Shown in pieces: positions 11,330 to 23,065 of a DNA stretch of 64,000 nt. The notes beneath the pieces are model-generated. The model was given only the letters and a program-made list of their open reading frames with translations. It was not told the origin of the DNA and did not search any database. The DNA comes from Molossus alvarezi. Lineage: Eukaryota > Chordata > Mammalia > Chiroptera > Molossidae. Position 1 is the stretch's first letter; each line of letters starts with the position of its first letter. The translations under genes were made by a program, and so were the position numbers. Location: assembly GCA_037176705.1 (NCBI GenBank), contig CM073898.1, positions 40,427,488-40,491,487 of the forward strand, read 5' to 3'.

Positions 11330-12140
11330 ATTATGTTTGGTATGGATACACTAGGACTTTGAATATACAAGATCATGTCGTCTACAAATAGAGATACTTT
11401 TACTTCTTCTATCACAATTTAGATTCCTTTTATTTCTTTTACTGGCTTTATTGTCTGGCTATAAGCTCTAATATTATGCTGACTAGCATGGCACGAGTAA
11501 AACATCCTTGTCTTGTTCCTCATCTTACGGAACTAGTTTACATTCTTTCACCATTGAATATGATGTTAACTGTGGAATTTTAACAGCCATTCTTTAGCAG
11601 TGTGAGGGAATTTACTTCTATTCCTAGTTTGCTTAGAGTTTTTTGTTTTATCATGAACAGGTGTTAGATTTTATCAAAGTTTTTTGAGCATCTAGTGAGA
11701 TGTTCATATAGGTTTTTTTTCTTAATCCTGTTAATATGGCACATGACATTGATTGGTTTCCATATGAAACAGTTTTGTATTTCTGGTATAAATCTTACTT
11801 GGATGTGATGTATAATTTTATTTATATGCTACTTAACTTGATTAGCTAGTATTTTGTGAGAATTTTCATGTCTACATTCAAAGGGGTAAGTCTGTAGTTT
11901 TCTTTTCATTGTGATTTCCTTGGTTTTTGTTTTATAGTAATTTGGCCTTATTGAATGAGTTGGGCAGTGTTCCCTCTTTTTGCTTTGTGGGAGACTGAGA
12001 AAGATTGATGCTACTTCTCTAACCATTTGATATAATTCTACAGTGAAGTCTGATCCCAACCTTTTTTTGTGGAAAACATTTGATTAATAAATTATTTCCT
12101 TATTTTTTACAGGTCGGTTCAGATAATCTATATTTTTAAA
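11330..12140 (-). mobile_element. Antisense L1 ORF2 (reverse transcriptase part), first segment
   Basis: On the plus strand this is the reverse complement of L1 ORF2 reverse-transcriptase sequence (for example 'caagatcatgtcgtctac', 'ttgattggtttccatatg'). It is riddled with stops. It is interrupted at about 12140 by a sense L1 tail and resumes near 12949. Confidence 0.8.
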
Positions 12141-12948
12141 ATTAGTTTCCAACAGATATATGAAAAGATGCTCCACTTCATTAGTTATTAAGGAGATGCA
12201 AATCAAAACTACAATGAGATACCACCTCATGCCTGTTAGAATGGTTATTATCAACAAGACAGATAACAACAAGTGGTAGAGAGGCTGCAGAGAAGAAAGA
12301 AGTCTCATTCACTGCTAATGGGAATGTAAACAGTACAGCCACTGTGAAAAACAGTATGGAGGCTCCTCAAAAAATTAAGAAGAAAGTTACCACATGACCC
12401 AGAAACCCTTCTTCTGGGTATCTAACCGAACATTTTAAAAACATTTATTTTAAAAATATATGCACCCCTAGGTTCACTGAAGCATTATTCATGGCGGCCA
12501 AGACATGGAAACAACCAAAATGGTCTTTGATAGATGACTGAATAAAGAAGATATGGAACATATATACAATGGAATACTACTCAGCCATAAGAACAGATGC
12601 AAGACTGCCATTTGCAACAACATGAATGGATACTGAGAACATTATGCTCAGAGAAATAAGTCAGACTGAAAAAGTTATGAACCATATGATTTCACTCATA
12701 TGAGCTATATAAAACTGAAAGCAAAACATGAACAAATAAGAAAAACAAAAACTCATAGACACAGACAACAGTATGGTGGTAGTAAAGGGTAAAGGGAATC
12801 AAATATATGGTGAAGGAGGAAGATTAGACTTTGGGTGATGGGCACACAATGCACTATACTGAAGCTGTATCATACAGTTGTACATTTGAAACCTATATAA
12901 TTTTATTAACCAATGTCACCCAATAAGTTTAATTTAAAAATTTTTAAA
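12141..12948 (+). mobile_element. Sense L1 3' end nested in antisense L1
   Basis: ORF2 C-terminal and 3' UTR sequence in plus orientation, ending 'acctatataattttattaac' and 'gtcacccaataagtttaatt', which is the mammalian L1MA-type 3' end. A weak 9-bp repeat, atttttaaa, at 12132-12140 and 12940-12948 could be its target-site duplication. Numerous stops. Confidence 0.8.
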
Positions 12949-14001
12949 GAAATCAGGAACCCATAATATCTTACTTATATCTTTCAGATATGTATTCAGA
13001 CTCTAATTAAAAATTGATATTGTAACAGAAGTAAAATCAGTTTCAGTAGTCATATATTTCATTTCATTTAGATAATCTGATTTATTAATGGAATATTATT
13101 AATTTTATTTCCTTATAATCCTTTGCATTTCTGTAAGGTTGGTAATAATGCCCCTTTTTTAAATTCCTCATTATAGTAATTGAAATCTCTCCTCTTCTCT
13201 CTCATTGTCTCTCAAAGAACCAACTTTTGGTTTCGTTGATTTTTCTCTATTGCTTCTATTCCTCATTTCATTAATGTTCCTTCTCACATTTTTTATTCTT
13301 TCTTTACCCTTGCTTGGGTTTAGTTTACTCTTCTATTTCTAGTTTCTCCAGGTGGAAGTTTAGGTTATTGATTTTAATCTCTTTTCTTTTTTAATCCAGG
13401 CATTTATAGCTATAAATTTTCATCTAAACACTGGTTTCTCTGCATCCCATAGATTTTGGTATTTTATGTTTTATTTTATTATCTGTAAGTATTTTATAAA
13501 TTTCCTTTGGGATTTCCTCTTTGATCAATTAGTTATTTACTAGTGGATGATTTTTCCTTAATTAGTTAGGCTAGGACAATTATTTAACGTGTGGTTTAAT
13601 TTACATATATTTGTGAATTTTCCAAAGTTTCTTCTGTTACTGATTCATTTTATACCACTGTGGCCAGGGAATATACTGTTGTATTTCAGTCCTTTTACAT
13701 TTATTGAAACTTATTTTCTGGCATAAGATTTGATTTATCCTGGAGAATATTCCATGCGAACTTGAGAAGAAGGTATATTCTAACTTTGTTGGATGAATTG
13801 TTCTATAGATCTTTGTTATTTCTGGTTGGTTATAGTGTTCTTCAAGTCTATTTATTTGCTGATTTTGTGTCTGATCAAATTGGTCTTTCCATTATTGAAA
13901 GTGGGTATTAAAGTTTCCAAGTACTATATCTGAACTGTGTATTCATCCTTTCAATTCTGTGAGTCTCTGGTTCATGTGTTTTGGTTTCTGTTAGGTGCAA
14001 A
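12949..14001 (-). mobile_element. Antisense L1 ORF2, second segment
   Basis: Continues the L1 of 11330-12140 toward the ORF2 endonuclease-RT linker: 'ccaacttttggtttcgttg', 'ccataccactgtggccagg'-like and 'atattccatgcgaacttg' are recognisable L1 antisense phrases. It ends where a mariner-type element begins. Confidence 0.8.
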
Positions 14002-14510
14002 CAGCGGTGGGCAAAAGTAGTTTTACAGTTGTTTGTATGAAAAAGGCATGCAGCCCTGGCCAGTTTGGCTCAGCGGTTAGAGCGTCGGCCTGCGGTACAG
14101 AGAGACCTGGGTTCGGTTCCCGCTAAGGGCACGTACCTCGGTTGCAGTTTGTCCCCGGCCCTGGTTGGTCGTGCGGGTGGCAGCCACTCGATGTGTCCCT
14201 TCACATCGATGTTTCTCTCTCTCTCTCTTCCTCTCTCTCCCTCCCGCTCTGTCTGAACAAAAAAATGCAAAATTGTCCTCGGGTGAGGATAAAAAAAAAA
14301 AAAGAAAAAGGTATGCAGATTATGATTATTATAATAGCTTTATTAACTCAAAGAATAGCACAATGACACAGTGAACTTAGGTACTATCTCATAAGTGCAG
14401 AAATTGCCAGCCTTCATTATTTACTCATTGTAATCTACTTGCTATACTCAAACACATTTTGCAGAGTGTTTTGTGTACTCACAACTGTATACCTACTTAT
14501 GTCTTTTGCC
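14002..14510. mobile_element. Mariner-type non-autonomous DNA transposon, split by a SINE
   Basis: The left terminal inverted repeat begins cagcggtgggcaaaagtag followed by ttttacagttgt (14002-14032). The right end, acaactgtatacctactta then tgtcttttgcc (14481-14510), is its reverse complement with some changes and a short insertion. Without the SINE at 14054-14305 and its duplicated site, the element is about 245 bp, so it carries no transposase and is a MITE-like deletion derivative. The TA duplication is not clean. Family assignment rests on terminal repeat recognition. Confidence 0.65.
14054..14305 (+). mobile_element. VES-type SINE, long form, inside mariner element
   Basis: Full-length head (ccctggccagtttggctc), B-box region 'gggttcggttcccgc', CT-rich tract, then the 3' signature 'gtcctcgggtgaggat' and poly-A. 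The target-site duplication is aaaaggcatgcag (14041-14053) and aaaaggtatgcag (14306-14318), one transition apart. Confidence 0.95.
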
Positions 14511-14549
14511 TTTCTCTCTCTCTAAAAATATATATATATTTGCAATATA

Positions 14550-15642
14550 CTAGATCAACACACAAAAGTCTGTTGTTTTTCTCTATGCTAGCAACCAACA
14601 ATTTGAAACTGAAAAATATTTAAATTCTATATACAATAGCATTAAAAAGAATACAATCCTAAGAAATAAATATAACAAATAAGTACAAAAGTTGTACACT
14701 GAAACCACAGGACATCATTTAAATAAATTAAAGAACACCTAAATAAATAGAAAGATATCTCATGTTTATGGATTGGAAGATTTAATTTTTTAAGATGTCA
14801 ATACTACCCAAATTGATCTCCAGATCCAATGTCATCACTGTCAAAATTCCAAAGTTAGAACTCTCTTACTTCCCAATTTTAAAACTTATTAAAAAGTGAC
14901 TGTAGTCATAATAGTGTAGTACTTCATAAGGATAAACATATTAATAGATGGAATATAATTTAGAGTTTAGAAATAAACCTTAACATTTGTGGCCAATTGA
15001 TTTTTGTCAATAGTGCTAAGACCATTCTATGGAAAAACAGTCTTTTCAACAAATGACACTGAGAAAACTGGATAGCTATACACAAAAGAATTAATTTTGA
15101 TCCCTACCTCACACCATGTACAAGAATTAACTAAAAAGAAATTAAACATATACATTTAAAAGCTAACACTATACTATTACAAAGAAATAGCTTATGTATA
15201 AATCTTCACAAACTTGGATCAGATAACTGTTTCTTCGATTAAAAAACTCACAAAAAGGAAAAAAATACTTGCAAATAATATCTGACTAGGCCCTACTATT
15301 TTAACTCAACAACACAAGAATAACTCAATAAAAAATAGAGAAATATTTAAATGAATATTTCTCCAAAGAAGGTATACAATGCCCAGTAAGCACTTGATAA
15401 GATGCTCATCATCATTAGTCATTAGGGAATAGGCAATCAATGCACAATGAGATACATCTTCATATCCACTGACATGACTATAAAAAAACAGACAATAACA
15501 ATTATTGATAAAAGCTTACAAACTTCTAGTTATAAAATGAATAATTTCTGGGCATATATGTACAGAATAGTGTCCATAGTTGACAATACCATGTTCCCTA
15601 CTTGAAAGTTGCTAAGATAATATATCTTAGTCTTGCCACAAA
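14550..15642 (+). mobile_element. Old sense L1 (L1MB-like) ORF2 to 3' UTR, first segment
   Basis: Long, stop-filled ORF2 sequence ('caacacacaaaagtctgttg', 'gattggaagatttaatttt') running into a 3' UTR. It is cut by a younger L1 and resumes at 16117. One of the more decayed L1s in the window. Confidence 0.8.
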
Positions 15643-15658
15643 AAAAGGAGCAGTATCT

Positions 15659-16100
15659 TTTTTAATTTTTGAGGGAACACCATATTGTTTTCATAGTGGT
15701 ACAGTTACACATTGGAATACTATGCAGATGTAAGAAAGAAAGGTCTCTTACCCTTTGAGACAATATGGAGGGACCTGGAGAGTATTACGCTAAGCAAAAT
15801 AAGCCAGTCAGAGAAAGACAAGTACCACACGATCTCACTTATTTATGGAACATAATGAACAAAATAAGCTGTTGACCAAAAGAGATCCAAAGTCATGGAA
15901 GTAGGGAAGAGACTAACAAACCTCAGAGAGATGGGGGGTGGGAAGGGTGGGGAGAGATAAATAAAAAAACTTATATGCATATATGCACAACCAATGAACA
16001 CAAACATTAGGTTGCAGGAAGCAGGAGGGGGTGGGAGCAGGAAGGAGCCAGTCAATGGGGAAAAAAGAGGGACATCTGTAATACTTTCAACAACAACAAT
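15659..16100 (+). mobile_element. Second twin-primed L1 insertion, within an older L1
   Basis: A short antisense piece (about 15659-15705, containing 'gaacaccatattgttttc') is joined to a sense 3' end (15706-16100) that ends 'gacatctgtaatactttc' and an AAC-rich tail. The flanks carry a 16-bp duplication, aaaaggagcagtatct (15643-15658) and aaaagaagtggtatct (16101-16116), with three transitions. This order, inverted 5' segment then sense 3' segment, is the product expected of twin priming. Confidence 0.8.
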
Positions 16101-16116
16101 AAAAGAAGTGGTATCT

Positions 16117-16255
16117 GTGTGAGGTGATGGATGTGTTAACTAAACTTATTAAAATCATTTTTTCACAATATGTATGTATATCAAATAATCATATTGTACA
16201 CCATAAATTACACAACGTTATGACATTTATATCTCAATAAATCTGAAAAAATTGT
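16117..16255 (+). mobile_element. Old sense L1 3' end, second segment
   Basis: Resumes the older L1: 'gtgatggatgtgttaacta', 'atcatattgtacaccataa' and 'atatctcaataaatctg' are the L1MB-type terminal sequence. Confidence 0.8.
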
Positions 16256-17589
16256 TGATTAGTAGTTATTACTTTCCCATATAATAATGCTAGAATCTTA
16301 GAATATTTTATTCTACTTGTCCTTGAATAGTATGTTATTTTTATCATCTATTTAAATTCTTGTACTTTATTTGTTTTAAATACAATAATTTTTGTATGTT
16401 TACTTAACCATTTATATTTTAACTAGTTTTAATTCTATCTTTACCACTCTATTTTAAGGTCCTTAAAAAGACAGAATCATGAAATTCTTATACTTTAAAC
16501 CACAAAATGTATTATTTTCTTCATTCAATATTCATTTCTATATACCCACATGATTACCATTTCTGTGACTCTTGTTCTCCCCATATTTATGCTGAGAAAC
16601 TCATTTTTTCAAAATATTTACATCACCATCATATTTTAATATAATTTTTACTAATTTTTATTGCATGAATAAACACCATATGGATAGAAGCATGGATATG
16701 GATATATTCATTCTAAAATTTATGTACACTGGGTAGTTTCCAACTGTGAGCTAATATAAAGAGTGACTTCTGAGTCCCTGAAAAGCCTGTACAATTCTAG
16801 TGAGATAGAACCCCAGCTGAGGATGATAATAAAAGAATCCTATCTACCCACAAATCAAGAATTTATCTTACTAAGAGTCAGCAAGTTTTATTATTGTTTG
16901 GGTTATATTTTGGGCTTTAGTTTATTTGTAAGTGTAACTCATAAAAAAAAGCATGATAATATGGCTTAATAAATATTAATGTCTCCAGATATTAATTTTT
17001 AAGATAATTTAATTTGGGGACTTTAATTTATACCAAGCACTTCATAATGAAAAAGAATTTATATTCATATTTAAGACATATCTTTGTTGCCATTCTTATG
17101 TATGTGTCCAAATTTATTTAATTTTTGAAGTATCTTTATTTAATATATTGACTAATTTTGGTTGAGCTATAATGAACTATGCCTTTGAACCTAATTTGTG
17201 GTGAGAGAAAGAATATGGAATTGAATTTTCAGCCATATGTATAAGTGCCTTTGGAGATTATTAAATTAAGATACTGTTCTAATACATGTATCCTGGGAAC
17301 TCTAAAATCTCCACCACAAGCTAGTTGTCCCAAAAAGATATGTAAAGCAACTGTAGGTGGGAAAAGGGGTTAGTAGAGTGCAACTCATGACTTCTTGTTC
17401 TGAGAGAGACAAGACTAACTTTGATTAAGAATGAGTTTAATGGGTAAGCCCACTGAGAAAGGAACAACACACACGCAAATGCTGACTTAGGAAGGAATCT
17501 CTTTCCTCTAATGTTATGATATCATTTGAAGAGAGCCACACTAGGGTAACAATTTAAGCCTTTTTAAAAAATTCACTTCTTCCTGATGA
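16256..17589. other. Unassigned AT-rich sequence
   Basis: No gene or clear repeat assigned. The open frame 16763-16969 has no recognisable domain. Confidence 0.4.
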
Positions 17590-18080
17590 TGGATTTGGTG
17601 ATGTGTGTTAGAATTATTATAGGACATCCAAAGATGTTCCACATTCTAATCCTGGGAATTTGGGAATATGTTGCCTTATATATGTCACAGGGTACTTTTG
17701 GAAATGATTAAATTAAAGACTGTGAGATGGGGAGAGCATCCTGGAGTATTTGGGTGAGACTAATGTTATCACAAGGGTCTTTATACAAGGGAGGCAAGAG
17801 AGTCAGGGAGGGACTAGTCAGTGTGATAAGAGGTAGCGGTTGGAGTGATGAGTTTATGATGTTGAAGGAAAGTAGAAAGACCCAGGAATGCAAATGGCTT
17901 ATAGAAGCTAGAAAAGGCAAAAGGATATGTGCTCTCCTCTAGAGCCTCCATAAGGAATGCTGCCCTACTAAAACCTTGATTTCAGGACCTCTGAATTCCA
18001 GAACTGAAAGATAATAAATATGTGATGTTTTAAGCTAATAAGTTTGTGGTTATTTTTATAGAAATAAGAACTGATACAGA
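17590..18080 (+). mobile_element. Sense MLT1-type (MaLR) LTR
   Basis: Plus-strand order of an MLT1 LTR: 'ccaaagatgttccacattc', 'ctaatcctgggaatttggg', 'tgagatggggagagcatcc', 'tagagcctccataaggaat', and the polyadenylation zone 'aagataataaatatgtgat' followed by 'taagtttgtggttattttt'. Divergent and solitary. Confidence 0.75.
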
Positions 18081-18485
18081 AGAAAGTATTATATTTGTCC
18101 CCTCCTTCCTCTTTCTCCTTTTTTTTTTTTCTCTTTGCGTCTGCCTGCCTGCTGAGGGCATACATTTGTTCTGCTATTTTATAACATATATTGTTCGGAC
18201 AAATGACCCTTGAAACCACTGATTTTTTTTTAAACTCGGCAAGGGACAGGGACTGGATAAGTGTGTCCAATTTAGGGTTAAAATATTAGCAAACGTTTTG
18301 GCTAACAGATTAATGCTATGCTCTTCAACATAGGCAACATAAATAACAAATTGATTTTTATATACATCCATTTAATTCTAATATCTCTTTCTTACTTGTT
18401 TCCAATTCCGAAAGGTGAAAAGTTCATGCTGTATATTAGCTCTCTCAGATTCCTGCAATAACCTTTTGGGTTAGCTAACTTTTTT
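18081..18485. other. Unassigned sequence with a T-rich tract
   Basis: Poly-T with C interruptions at about 18118-18135. The minus-strand frame 17968-18270 crosses the tract and the LTR end and is not a credible gene. Confidence 0.4.
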
Positions 18486-18489
18486 CTAA

Positions 18490-18670
18490 CTGGTGACTTT
18501 GGGCCAGTCACTCAACCCATCTGCATCTCTTTGTCCTTATCTCTAAAATATAACTAACAGTACTTTCATCTCAGGGTTGTTCTAATGATTAAATACATGA
18601 ATGTTGTAAAGTGCTTAAATCAGTGTCTGCCATGTAGTAAGTAGTTTATCGATGTTAACAACTGCTCTTT
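18490..18670 (+). mobile_element. MIR SINE relic
   Basis: 'gactttgggccagtcactc', 'ctctaaaatataactaac', 'cagggttgttctaatgatt' and 'gtaaagtgcttaaatcag' follow the MIR core and 3' order in plus orientation. Confidence 0.8.
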
Positions 18671-21594
18671 TAGACTGTAAACTCTCCCAGGGCTTCTTAG
18701 TAACCACCTTTTACAGTCACACGTGCGCTAAGTTCGCAGTCTCAATGTGACTGAAGAATGATTCCCTTTAGCACCAAATATTTTTAAATCGCTACATCTC
18801 TCAGAAATGCTTTCATTTTATAAAATGTTTCGAATAGATCTTTTCCCACCTGCCAATTAGGCTCACTTGAGGGGAAAAGGAAAATCAAAAAGTGTCAAGC
18901 CTGAAAGAAGATTATCCAGGTTTTGTTTCCTCTTCACTCTCATAAATACTCAGTCTGCCTTGGAAATAGCGATTCACTGGAAACAGACAAGTTTAGCTTT
19001 GAGTATGTGAAAAAAATGTCAGCAAAAAAGCTAAATCTAGCTAACAAATCATACCAGGAGAAAATATTTTGGAAAGAAAGAAAAGAAACCAAGGTTTTTC
19101 ATATAGCTATGAGTTCATTCATTCATGTTCTAAAATACTAAGTGATGCATTTAACAAAATCAGTTATCTGCTTAAGTAATAGAAATGCTTACTTTTCTAT
19201 TTTTACCTTGTTTATTGACATAGCAATTTAAAAATCATGAGATAGAGGTCCTATTGTAATCATTCTAATTATGATTTTAAAGTAGTATTGAACACAGTGT
19301 GACAAATAAGTTGCTCCTGCCCAGCAAATCTGGGTAAACTTGTTAAAGAGCAGGCTGTCTTAAAACAGTGTAATTTCTCTGGATAGCTGTCTCTCTGCAT
19401 ATAAATCATAGATGTTTATCAACCTTCTTTGTCCTTGTCATGCTGATACTACAGATAGCATAGTATAATATACATATGCTAGGTCTTGGCATTGCTTGAG
19501 AGTGAATTACAGACCTGGAAGGACCTCACAGGGTCATGTTAAGTACAGCAGTTCTTTTATTTTGTCTCTAGCTCTTGCCTTAGGAAAAAACTTTCTCAAC
19601 AATTTATATTTCTCCTTTTTGCACTCAGTACTTGACAGGGCATCAGGAAATAAGCACTATTCTCTCCATATATCTATAAACAGGACTCTGGATCCTATCT
19701 TACAACTAAGAATTTAAATAATCTCGGCAGACTTTTCAACACAAGTTCAGGAATTTAGTTTATTATATACTCTAGAAATGATACCTTTATCCAGTTATTG
19801 TTTTAATATAATCTTTTTGAGGATTTAGCTCAGTATAACAAATTCTTAAGAGACTTGCCAGATTTGAGATGGTGCTGTAATTATTTGTTCTATTCAAAAT
19901 TAATTCAAATAGGAGACTATCTGCAGAACTTTTCTCATCGATACAAAGTAACAAAACAATATAACAATGTTGGTGACAGTTGACAGTGACTGACAGCCAG
20001 CCTCTGTACTTGGATAATTGAAGTGAATGTTTGTGGATGGGATACATTAAATATAAGTGGCAATCCATTTCCTCTTTTGGGGGACTCAAATCTCAAATGC
20101 TCTTCCTTACATTGAGCAGTTGCAAAATATGTTAGACATCTCTTTTCCCTCCTTTCTCATCTATCAACCTCACTCACACATTCAATGTTTGAGAATTGCA
20201 GCAATTCCCAATGCATTTGTGAAGTCAAGGTCACGTCAACATCCATATGAACAGGACAGGTGAGTTGTGAGCAGTTCTCTGAAGAATATAAGGTGGTAAA
20301 CTTATTTGTTGAAATAAACTGGCACTTGCTTCTGATGAGTTCAACTCTGATTAAAATGATGTTTAACTGATGAAAGGATTATTTAATGGCTCAAATGAGG
20401 TCCACTACCTAAAGTAATATTTTCTCCTCATTTGGCTCTACTTTTCTTTCTGTTTCACATGCTCTGAAGTTAAAGACTTAGGCCCTTTCACTTTAAGTCA
20501 GTTTGCTGCAGCTGGTGTTAATTTGAGATTTTTTTCAAAATTTTTATAATTTTTCAAGGTTTTTTAATAAAGAATTTACCTTTCATTGGCATGACATGGT
20601 TTATCAGTAAAGTTCAGAGACACAGCAAATGCATTGAAATTTCACTTCCATCAACGCATGTTTATTCAGCAGAATCAGGAAGCAATCCTGCAGGTAGGTC
20701 TCCTGAGTAGTAGGGCAGTTTATTTCAAGTATCGTTTCCCTGCTTAAATGGAGCAGTTTTGCATAGCAAATCCTGTTTTTGCTAAGATGGGCTTTGGTTA
20801 CAGAGTTTCAGAGAAAGCTACCGGACAGTATTTTTGCTACAGTTGAACTGAACATTCCAAGTCTTTGCATTTATGAAACTGAAAATAATAATACTAATAT
20901 TATAGCATAAAAGTAATACTAGATAATTAACCAGCTAGTAAAGACTGGATATAATTGCAGAATTTGCAAATATGAAATCTCCTCATGTTCATATACTGAC
21001 TCCAATTAACACAGCCGGTGACTGCTAATTCAATCTTCGTCTTCACTCTAATGTCTGCCTCCTTATTGCCATATATATATAGTCCAATATGATGGTAGTT
21101 CCAACTTCTTAGACTCTACGATCCTTGACTGCATCAACATATATGGGATGGCATGGCACAACTTAAACCTTAGGATCATCTAGAAAGCCCAACCTCACTC
21201 TGTGACATAGCCTTTCATTATTCTCCTTTCTCTATATTTATTATCGTTTTTATATACAGGATAATGCCCATCACTGCTTAAATGCATGCAAACTCATATC
21301 ATGGACAGTCAACTTTAAAGCAGTTATGTTTGTTAATTTCCATATATATGTTAGATACATAGTGCTTAGGATACATGATTGTGATCTCTTTTAGTTTTTG
21401 AATTCTGTGTTATTCACTGAAACAACCTAACATTTATTTGTGTAACACTTTTCAATCCACTAGAAATAGCCTATTTTCTTTCCATGATAAATGCTTTCCT
21501 TCGAATATTATTGCTGAGTTTCAAAGAAGAAACATAATGTTGCCCTGGATGTGCTTTTGCCTTTCAAAAGTAGCAACTGATGCTATATCCATGT
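18671..21594. other. About 2.9 kb without recognisable repeat or gene
   Basis: The longest stretch in the first half with no interspersed repeat that I could name. Several short open frames (for example 18923-19141, 19496-19717, 19787-20089 minus, 20057-20263) have no known domain and no clear splice framework. It may be single-copy DNA. Confidence 0.4.
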
Positions 21595-21830
21595 CTGGAA
21601 ATGGTACAGACTTACAACTACCATTTAAGGACTCTGTATTCAATCAGCCAGCTGGTTTTGCTATTCACTAGTTGGGTAGCCTCAGGCAAGTTACTTAACG
21701 TCCCAGTATAAAATTGGGAAAGTAGTGCCTCTTTCGCAGTCTTCGGGAGGATTAATATATCTTAATATATGTAATTTTTTTGAATAGTGCAGAGAACATA
21801 AGTGCTCAGTAAATATTAGTTAATATTAAG
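21595..21830 (+). mobile_element. MIR SINE relic
   Basis: Contains the MIR middle and 3' run 'cctcaggcaagttacttaa', 'agtataaaattgggaaag', 'gggaggattaatatatctt' and 'agtgctcagtaaatattag' in plus orientation. Confidence 0.75.
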
Positions 21831-22114
21831 TTAAAAAAATAGATAAAAATATGAACCAGAGACATATTCCAACTTCTATAATTTCTCCTTTGTGCCACTT
21901 CAAGAAGGAGCTTTAAATCAGATAATTTGGTTCAAAATTTCTTCTTTTCAACATATGTAAGTTGTGGGCAATGACTATTCTTCATTTTTATTTCACTGAG
22001 GACACACTTTGTTTCTTTATTTTTATCCAGCTTACAGACAAACCAGTTAGGGCTGAGGAGAAGGGAGGAGGAATAATTTCCCACAGATCAAGTCAGGACT
22101 AAGTATTTTAACAA

Positions 22115-22116
<2 letters not shown>
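21831..22116. other. Unassigned sequence before the L1 poly-T
   Basis: No gene or named repeat visible. Confidence 0.4.
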
Positions 22117-22146
<30 letters not shown>

Positions 22147-22850
22147 GAATTTATTTATTTATTTATTTTTTTGTTACAGATATTTTACCTTTTTACCCCA
22201 TTGGCACCCCCCACCCCACCCCCCCTCCACCCTGTCCCCGGCTTAGTTGTCCATGTCCATTGGTCATGCATACATGCATATAAGTTCTGTGGTTTATCTC
22301 TTCCCACCCCCCCACCCCCCATCCCCTCTTCTGAGGGATGTCAGTCTGTGCCCTACTTCCATGTGTCTGGGTCTACTGTATTCCTCAGACTGTTATGTTC
22401 ATTATATTCCGTATATAAGTGAGATCATGTGGTATTTGTCTTTTTCTGCTTGGCTTCTTTCACTTAGGATAATACTTTCCAGGTCCCTCCATGTCGTCTC
22501 AAAGGATAAGAGATCTTTCTTTCTTACCGCTGCATAGTATTCCATTGTGTATATGTACCACAGCTTTTTTATCCATTCGTCTACTGGTGGACACTTGGGC
22601 TGTTTCCAGATCTTAGCTATTGTAAATAGTGCTGCTATGAACATGGGGGTACATACATTCTTCCTGATTGGTGTTTCAGGCTTCTTAGGGTATATTCCCA
22701 GCAGTGGGATCACTGGGTCAAATGGAAGTTCAATTTTTAATTTTTTGAGGTAGCACCATATTGTTTTCCATAGCGGCTGCACCAGTCTGCATTCCCACCA
22801 GCAGTGTATTAGAGTCCCCTTTTCTCCACACCTTCGCCAACAGTTGTCCG
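22117..22850 (-). mobile_element. Relatively young antisense L1 3' end
   Basis: Starts with about 27 T (the reverse complement of the A-tail) and an (ATTT)n stretch, then the antisense 3' UTR 'gttacagatattttacc', and the ORF2 C-terminus. It is 5'-truncated near 22850. A minus-strand frame (22402-22872) keeps roughly 150 ORF2 codons open, which indicates fewer mutations than in most neighbours. No target-site duplication could be found. Confidence 0.9.
22402..22850 (-). pseudogene. L1 ORF2 C-terminal fragment
   Basis: The open frame includes [20 protein letters not shown] and then [17 protein letters not shown], followed by the C-terminal segment rich in WRDLES and KDKYHM. This is the cysteine/tryptophan-rich C-terminal segment of L1 ORF2p. 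The endonuclease and reverse transcriptase are absent, so it has no retrotransposition activity. The first residues of the open frame lie outside the L1. Confidence 0.85.
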
Positions 22851-23050
22851 TGAAAGGGCTATTTATTACCACGGAAAAGTTACAGCTGAGTTCATAGTCC
22901 TAGGCATGGTCAGTGACATGCAGGGACTAGAAAAGGAAGGTAGGTACTGCAGATCGTGACATTTGTATTTAAAGCTAGATGTAAACCATAACATCTGCAG
23001 CTGTCAAAGCAAAAACTAACCAGAGCATTCAAGCAAAAGTGATAGCAGTC
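22851..23050. other. Unassigned spacer, 5' flank of solo LTR
   Basis: About 200 bases between two antisense L1s. It is the original flank of the LTR at 23910 before the second L1 inserted. Confidence 0.45.
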
Positions 23051-23065
23051 TTGGTAATTGTTAAA

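Noticed and set aside
22117..22850. Target-site duplication around the young antisense L1
   Set aside because: The sequence before the poly-T (attttaacaag) and after the 5' break (ccgtgaaaggg) do not match convincingly.
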